DNA of 64,000 nt, taken from contig JBFWNY010000021.1 of NCBI GenBank assembly GCA_050250815.1, positions 1-64,000 on the forward strand, given 5' to 3'. The notes beneath the pieces are model-generated. The model had not been told where the DNA came from. It worked only from the letters and a program-made list of their open reading frames with translations, and made no database searches. A program made the translations under genes and the position numbers. Position 1 is the first letter of the stretch, and each line of letters starts with the position of its first letter. The stretch comes from JAEUMD01 sp050250815. GTDB lineage: Bacteria; Pseudomonadota; Alphaproteobacteria; Rhizobiales; Hyphomicrobiaceae. Below are positions 59,708 to 64,000 of the stretch, one piece after another.

Positions 59708-60124
59708 TCAGGCGCGACGCTGGACTGCCGTCGCGTCTTCGCATGCCTCGTGGGGCAGCAGCAGCCGGATCAGCTTGAGTGCCTCGAACGGGCGGCCAAG
59801 CGACAGGGCCTCTCCGATGCGCTGATAGCCCGCGGCCATGGCGCTCGTGCCAGGTCGTGCGGACGCGAGCATTACAGCAAGCTGTTCCAATGCAGCTTGG
59901 CGTAACCGCGTCGCGTCGAGCGGATCGATGATGATCTGTTGGATGCTGACGTAAAGACGCGCCAGCGGCGTGCGCGCCTCCGCCTCGTCCATCACGTGCT
60001 GCTCGAGCAGGAAGGTGACGTCGTTGAGCAATTCGAGCGTCACGCGCCGATCCGTGCGGAGGACCGCGCCGTTGACGAACAGCCGCTCGCCGCTCTTTAG
60101 GGAAATGCGAAAAGGGTTCGCCAT
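59708..60124 (-). CDS. flbT: Flagellin translation repressor FlbT
   Basis: FlbT binds the 5' leader of flagellin mRNA and couples its translation to flagellum assembly in alphaproteobacteria. The 138-residue protein has the family core KSGERLFVNGAVLRTDRRVTLELLND and IDPLDATRLRQAALEQL. No flagellin, flaF or other flagellar gene is next to it. It is convergent with the sensor kinase. It supports a flagellated alphaproteobacterium. Confidence 0.88.
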   Translation of the reverse strand: MANPFRISLKSGERLFVNGAVLRTDRRVTLELLNDVTFLLEQHVMDEAEARTPLARLYVSIQQIIIDPLDATRLRQAALEQLAVMLASARPGTSAMAAGYQRIGEALSLGRPFEALKLIRLLLPHEACEDATAVQRRA

Positions 60125-60499
60125 CCGCGTGGTCCTGTGTGGTCAATCAGAGCGGAGCAGGACATCGAAACGCCCGCTTGCGCGGCGAGTCGAATATCAA
60201 CCAAAGGTAGTCAATCCGATTACAAACACAACCAATTTTCCGCCTGCCGATTTCGCAAATCATCGAAATATGCGGAATACATAAAGTCCGTGGCACGGAA
60301 ACCGCAACAATCTCGGCGCGCATTCAGGACCTGACGGAACTGACTAACTTGCGACGGCTGCGCTAGTCCTCAATTTAGGATTGTAGTCAAGCTCGTAAGT
60401 CACGACCGCCGAAGGAGTTTCCACCTCTTGCCCCGCTTCTCAGAGCGCGGCAGTGTCTCACGCATATGAAGATTTCTCAGCGCGTGTGTGCCGAGGCCG
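60125..60499. promoter_or_regulatory. Divergent region between flbT and the XRE regulator
   Basis: This 375-bp region is the least GC-rich part of its surroundings (about 60190-60300). A short inverted repeat, GATTT-CGC-AAATC, lies at 60249-60261. AAGGAG near 60412 could serve only a 13-codon frame (TTG at 60429), too little to call. No gene is supported. Confidence 0.4.
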
Positions 60500-61090
60500 A
60501 TGGCAAGCCGGAAAACTTTCGCCCAGAATCTGCGAACCGCGCGCAAGCAGGCCGGTTACGCCCGGGCGCGCCACTTCGCGCACGAGGTCGGCATCAACGA
60601 AAACAACTATACGCGCTATGAACGCGGCGATGCCGAGCCCAGTCTCGATAATCTTCGTGAGATCTGCAGGGCTCTCCGCGTGACGGCCGACGACCTGATT
60701 GGGGGCACGGTCTCCAGCGCCGTGCATCCGGGACCGGCGGGCCTCGCTGAAGAAGCAGGCCGCTACGACGCTTCAGCTCCGCGCGATACCTCAGCCGATG
60801 CGGGCGCTTTACTGCGCGGCCATAATGAGGCGGAACTGGCGGCCTGCCGCTGGGAGCTTGCGGCAGCGTTTGCTCGCGCCAGTATCAGCGCAGAGCCGGG
60901 CTCGGGGGAGCTGCTGAAACGGACATCGGATCTCTATCGCGCGCTCGAAGACGATCCCTATGGCACGGTTGCCGGTCGCGTCGCCGAAATCGGCCAACGT
61001 GAGGGCAGTGAGCGGGTAGGCCACCTCGCCGCACAGGTCGAACGATTCCTTGAAGTGCTCGCAGGCATGCGCTCGCGCGCCGCCGACTGA
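60500..61090 (+). CDS. XRE-family transcriptional regulator
   Basis: This 196-residue protein has a helix-turn-helix of the Cro/CI type at the N-terminus (about 5-60: FAQNLRTARKQAGYARARHFAHEVGINENNYTRYERGDAEPSLDNLREIC), and a C-terminal helical region of unknown type. The ATG at 60500 is preferred, with GAGG at 60493-60496 upstream; a GTG at 60488 is an alternative. It is convergent with the GntR gene. Its target and ligand are unknown. Confidence 0.8.
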   Translation: MASRKTFAQNLRTARKQAGYARARHFAHEVGINENNYTRYERGDAEPSLDNLREICRALRVTADDLIGGTVSSAVHPGPAGLAEEAGRYDASAPRDTSADAGALLRGHNEAELAACRWELAAAFARASISAEPGSGELLKRTSDLYRALEDDPYGTVAGRVAEIGQREGSERVGHLAAQVERFLEVLAGMRSRAAD

Positions 61091-61109
61091 ACTGCCTGCC
61101 GTCGCCGGA

Positions 61110-61850
61110 TCAGTGCACCGTGCACGCGTAGACCAGCAAACCGCCGGCGGGCAGGTGGTAGACTGCATCCATCAGCTCCACCGCCTCGTTGGGGAATGCA
61201 TACGCAGTACGACGGACCGCCAGAACCGGGCTGCCAACGCGCTGCCCCAGGGCTTCCGCCGTCGCAGCGTCGAGAAGCGCGAGCGAGCAGTCCTCGGAAG
61301 CGCGGGACACCAGCACGCCGTAGTCCGCCATCATCGGATAGAGGTGCTGGCCATAGGCGATCTGCGTTTCCAGTCGGGGGAAGGCCGACGCCGACAGCAC
61401 CGAACGTTCAAGCCCGACGGCATGGCCGTCAGCGGACACCACCTGCCGCACCTCGATCACATCGCCCTGGTCGTTTCCGAGCAATCGCGCGCGCTCATCC
61501 TCGCTGCCTTGCCGCCGGATGACCGATAGCATCGCATATGCGAGACCGGCGGCGGCGCCGTCGCTACGGCGAATCCTGGAGAATTTTTCCTGCAACGGCG
61601 ATGCACCGGGTCCGGCGACGAAGGTGCCGCGCCCCTGCACGCGCTTGACGATGCCGCCCTCCTCGAGGCCGGCAATCGCTCTTCGTATCGTGCCGATCGA
61701 GACGCCGAAATCGCTGGCAAGAACAAATTCGTTCGGCAATGTCTCGCCGACCGTCCACTCGCCCTGGCGGATGCGGCGCAGGATGGCGTCCCGAACCTGC
61801 CCGTAGAGCGGTTTGGGCACCGCGAGGTGTACTGTCAGCTCGGTTTTCAT
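61110..61850 (-). CDS. GntR-family regulator (HutC/UTRA subgroup)
   Basis: This 246-residue repressor has a winged-helix N-domain (about 1-75: PLYGQVRDAILRRIRQGEWTVGETLPNE, then GVSIGTIRRAIAGLEEGGIVKRVQGRGTFV) and a UTRA ligand-binding domain (about 95-245). The ATG at 61850 begins the family-type N-terminus; the frame to 61889 is not needed. It is read from the same strand as the oxidoreductase gene at 61945, which it follows by 94 bp, and an AT-rich inverted repeat lies between them. Confidence 0.87.
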   Translation of the reverse strand: MKTELTVHLAVPKPLYGQVRDAILRRIRQGEWTVGETLPNEFVLASDFGVSIGTIRRAIAGLEEGGIVKRVQGRGTFVAGPGASPLQEKFSRIRRSDGAAAGLAYAMLSVIRRQGSEDERARLLGNDQGDVIEVRQVVSADGHAVGLERSVLSASAFPRLETQIAYGQHLYPMMADYGVLVSRASEDCSLALLDAATAEALGQRVGSPVLAVRRTAYAFPNEAVELMDAVYHLPAGGLLVYACTVH

Positions 61851-61886
61851 CGGGCAGCCCCAGAATCGATCCGGGGCCGAACATAT

Positions 61887-61904
61887 CATAATCTTCTTAT
61901 TATG
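61887..61904. promoter_or_regulatory. CATAAT-N6-ATTATG inverted repeat before the gntR gene
   Basis: CATAAT (61887-61892), CTTCTT, ATTATG (61899-61904) forms a perfect 6-bp inverted repeat in an AT-rich patch 37 bp before the gntR start. A second ATTATG lies at 61933-61938. It is probably an operator for autoregulation, or part of the gntR promoter. Confidence 0.5.
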
Positions 61905-61944
61905 TAGATATAGTCGCTATAGTATGCATATTATTATGGGAAGC

Positions 61945-63291
61945 TCAGCTCCCCGCACCCGTGGCGGCCACCATGGCGCGCCGCGCCGCAACCGCTGGAT
62001 TAGCGGGATCGAGCTTCACGTCCCCCGCCGTGAGAACCGCGCCTTCCGCCACATCCCTCAGCATCGTGACCCGATGTGCGAGACCCATCGGCAGCGCATC
62101 CAACGCCAGCGACGTCGCGGCGGGAAGCTGACGCCCCCAGACGGTGAAGCCGCCCTCGCCGTCGAGGCGCTCGCCTGCTGCAAGCGCGCGCTTGGCGACC
62201 GCCACGACATCGGAGTTGAACCGGCGAGCGGCGCCTGTCGGCTCGCCCCGCAGCGCGACTGAGGCGACGGAAACGCCCAGCTCCAGCCCGATCATGTGCG
62301 TCGGGCGATAGAGGGCGGCATACATGCCGGTGCGATCGGGGAGCGCGTTGTATTCGCGGAAGCAGCGGCGAGCGTAGGCACTTTCGCTGGTGATAACCAC
62401 GTAGGTGCCCATCGCCAGATGATGCGGCACGTCGCGCCCGTCGCGCGTGAGCGACGAGACGACCTCGGTTACGCCCGCACGCTCCAGCACTCCTCCTTCG
62501 CCAACAGGCCGCAGCACGTCCGCCAGCTCGAAGCGCGAAGCAGGCGGAAACGTAAGGCCGGCCGACTGGGGTAGCAGGTCACAGGCGTTGCATACTGCCG
62601 TCATCTCGATCGCCGACTTTGTGCCGTCGATGAAGGAGTTGAACATCTGCGGGTTGATGCTGCTGCGATCCTCAATGCGCAAATACTCTGCCAAGATCTC
62701 CCACACCGTTTCGGGCGTAGAGGTATGGTAGCTCGGCAGGTAGCGCGTACCCTTGCCCGCAGCGACTACCTCGAACCCGCACGTGCGCGCCCAGTCGACG
62801 TGCTCGGCAATCAACGCCGGCTGGTCGCCCCAGGCCAGCGAATAGACGACACCCGCCTTGCGGGCCTCGGCCGCCAGCCAAGGTCCGGCGAGGGCGTCGG
62901 CCTCGACATTGACCATCACGACGTGCTTGCCGTGAGCGAACGCCTGCCGGCAAATATCGACGCCCGTCGCCGGATCACCCGTCGCCTCGACCACCACGTC
63001 GGTACGTGGATCGGCAATGAGACTGCTCGCGTCGTCCGTCACCACCGTCGATCCAGCGGCAGCGGCGGCATCGAGCGAGGCAGCGCCGTAGCGTTCTGTT
63101 TCCCATCCCGCGTCCGCGAGGCGGCGGCACGCGCGCGTCTGATCAAGATCAGCGACGCCCAGAACGTGCAGACCACGCGTAAGCCGCGCCTGGGACAAGA
63201 ACATCGTGCCGAACTTGCCGACACCGACAAGCGCGACACGGATCGGGCGACCACTCTCCGCGCGCGCCAGCAGCATCCGATGCAGGTTCAC
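61945..63291 (-). CDS. NAD(P)-dependent oxidoreductase with C-terminal SAF domain
   Basis: This 448-residue protein has an N-terminal Rossmann fold like homoserine dehydrogenase or Gfo/Idh/MocA enzymes (IRVALVGVGKFGTMFLSQ, DVVVEATGDPATG) and a C-terminal SAF-like region (about 370-440, VAEGAVLTAGDVKLDPANPA). Such fusions occur in sugar-acid and polyol degradation operons; the substrate is not clear. The start at 63291 has no strong ribosome site. The GntR gene follows and an aldo/keto reductase is divergent 109 bp away, consistent with a small catabolic regulon. Confidence 0.8.
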   Translation of the reverse strand: MNLHRMLLARAESGRPIRVALVGVGKFGTMFLSQARLTRGLHVLGVADLDQTRACRRLADAGWETERYGAASLDAAAAAGSTVVTDDASSLIADPRTDVVVEATGDPATGVDICRQAFAHGKHVVMVNVEADALAGPWLAAEARKAGVVYSLAWGDQPALIAEHVDWARTCGFEVVAAGKGTRYLPSYHTSTPETVWEILAEYLRIEDRSSINPQMFNSFIDGTKSAIEMTAVCNACDLLPQSAGLTFPPASRFELADVLRPVGEGGVLERAGVTEVVSSLTRDGRDVPHHLAMGTYVVITSESAYARRCFREYNALPDRTGMYAALYRPTHMIGLELGVSVASVALRGEPTGAARRFNSDVVAVAKRALAAGERLDGEGGFTVWGRQLPAATSLALDALPMGLAHRVTMLRDVAEGAVLTAGDVKLDPANPAVAARRAMVAATGAGS

Positions 63292-63400
63292 GGCGCCCCA
63301 CCCTCCACAGTAAGCGGCTCAGACAAAGAGATTGAACACTAGAGCTTCGAATGGCACCGTCCGCAAGCTCGTTGAAGGGGACGGCGGCGGAGACACTTGA

Positions 63401-64000
63401 ATGCAGATGCGAAGGCTCGGCACGCTCGGACCTCTTGTCTCGAGCATCGGCCTCGGCACGCGCAGCATTGCGAACCTGCATGGCTCATCCGGCTGCGACG
63501 ACGCGATGCGTTTGCTGTCGCGCGCGATCGATCTGGGCATCAATCACTTCGACACGGCCGACATTTACGGCATGGGCATGAGCGAGGAGCTGATAGGCCG
63601 CTTTCTCCCCTCGCAACGCCACCGCATCGTCATCTCCACCAAGGCGGGCATCCGGTTCGTACCGGCCACGGGCGAGCGCCGGATCGACAACAGCCCGGCC
63701 TACCTGCGCAGTGCGCTCGAGAAATCGTTGAAGCGCCTGGGGCGCGACCACGTCGATATCCTCTACGTGCACCGGCGCGAGGCCGACCGGCCCATCGAGG
63801 AGGTCATCCAGGCGATGGCGCAGCTGAAACGTGAGGGCAAGATCGGTGCTATCGGGCTCAGCGAGGTGTCGCCGGCGACCTTGCGGCGCGCCAACCGCGA
63901 GTACCGCATCGCCGCCGTCCAAAGCGAATACTCGCTGTGGTCGCGCGAGGTCGAGCGGGAGATGCTGGCGACCTGCCGCGAACTCGGCGTTACGTTCGTT
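63401..64000 (+). CDS. Aldo/keto reductase, N-terminal part (runs off the window)
   Basis: This NADPH-dependent aldo/keto reductase begins with MQMRRLGTLGPLVSSIGLGT and shows the catalytic Asp and Tyr region INHFDTADIYGMGMSEELIG, the Lys in VISTKAGI and the His in DILYVHRREADRP, as expected. About 200 residues are visible; the C-terminal third lies beyond the right edge. The ATG at 63401 has GGCGGCGGAG upstream; an ATG two codons later is also possible. It is divergent from the SAF oxidoreductase and probably belongs to the same pathway. Confidence 0.88.
   Translation, partial: MQMRRLGTLGPLVSSIGLGTRSIANLHGSSGCDDAMRLLSRAIDLGINHFDTADIYGMGMSEELIGRFLPSQRHRIVISTKAGIRFVPATGERRIDNSPAYLRSALEKSLKRLGRDHVDILYVHRREADRPIEEVIQAMAQLKREGKIGAIGLSEVSPATLRRANREYRIAAVQSEYSLWSREVEREMLATCRELGVTFV

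Noticed and set aside
60429..60470. 13-codon leader peptide before the XRE gene
   Set aside because: Only a short TTG-started frame after AAGGAG, with no regulatory codon run or paired hairpins.
1..64000. tRNA, rRNA, CRISPR, IS element or prophage
   Set aside because: I looked for repeat-spacer patterns, transposase or integrase motifs, tRNA T-loop sequences and rRNA stretches and found none that held up by eye.

Overview
This GC-rich window most likely comes from an alphaproteobacterium of the order Hyphomicrobiales (Rhizobiales). The evidence is an ethylmalonyl-CoA pathway pair (ccr, ecm), an alphaproteobacterial FlbT, a Cpa/Tad pilus locus and alphaproteobacterial-style small membrane proteins. 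I saw no rRNA, tRNA, CRISPR array, transposase or phage gene. The lineage below order level cannot be fixed from the sequence alone.

Layout. (1) 1-4.0 kb: crotonyl-CoA carboxylase/reductase (cut by the window edge) and ethylmalonyl-CoA mutase, for C1/C2 or acetate assimilation. (2) 4.0-15 kb: a sulfur-oxidation block with aprMBA (APS reductase with membrane anchor), a small protein, a SlyD-like isomerase, a 52-residue protein, sat (ATP sulfurylase), a CBS-domain protein and a SoeA-like molybdenum sulfite dehydrogenase. Together these give both the indirect route (sulfite to APS to sulfate plus ATP) and the catalytic subunit of the direct route. Three of the promoter regions share an operator-like sequence. 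(3) 15-21 kb: a phosphodiesterase, two exopolysaccharide or O-antigen genes and an L,D-transpeptidase. (4) 21.4-29 kb: a ten-gene Mrp/Mbh-type cation/proton antiporter operon with three pump-type subunits. (5) 29-35 kb: a PilZ protein and a tungsten aldehyde oxidoreductase set (FeS carrier, W subunit, FAD subunit, MoaD/ThiS-like protein). (6) 35-38 kb: a FIST sensor with a hybrid histidine kinase, resembling the NosP/NahK nitric oxide pair. (7) 37.9-49.6 kb: a Tad/Cpa pilus locus, mostly on the minus strand, then a leaderless secretin N-domain gene and two TadE/G-like pseudopilins on the plus strand. (8) 49.9-64 kb: housekeeping and accessory genes: TetR, YdjM-like hydrolase, CDF transporter, Aat-like transferase, ATP/ADP translocase-like carrier, deacetylase, Zn protease, a Spy-like protein with a two-component system, FlbT, an XRE regulator, and a GntR / SAF-oxidoreductase / aldo-keto reductase group cut by the right edge.

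The energy genes fit together. Sulfite oxidation feeds electrons to membrane carriers and makes ATP through Sat, the antiporter handles ion gradients, and the aldehyde oxidoreductase links aldehydes to ferredoxin or NADH. The most interesting observations are the shared ATTC-N8-GAAT-type sites at sat, soeA and (degenerate) aprM, the antiporter whose gene order matches the Mbh membrane module but has extra pumps, the NosP/NahK-like pair, the truncated secretin-like gene beside an orphan terminator, and several perfect palindromes and direct repeats in promoters. Functions are read from motifs and gene context. No database search was run.
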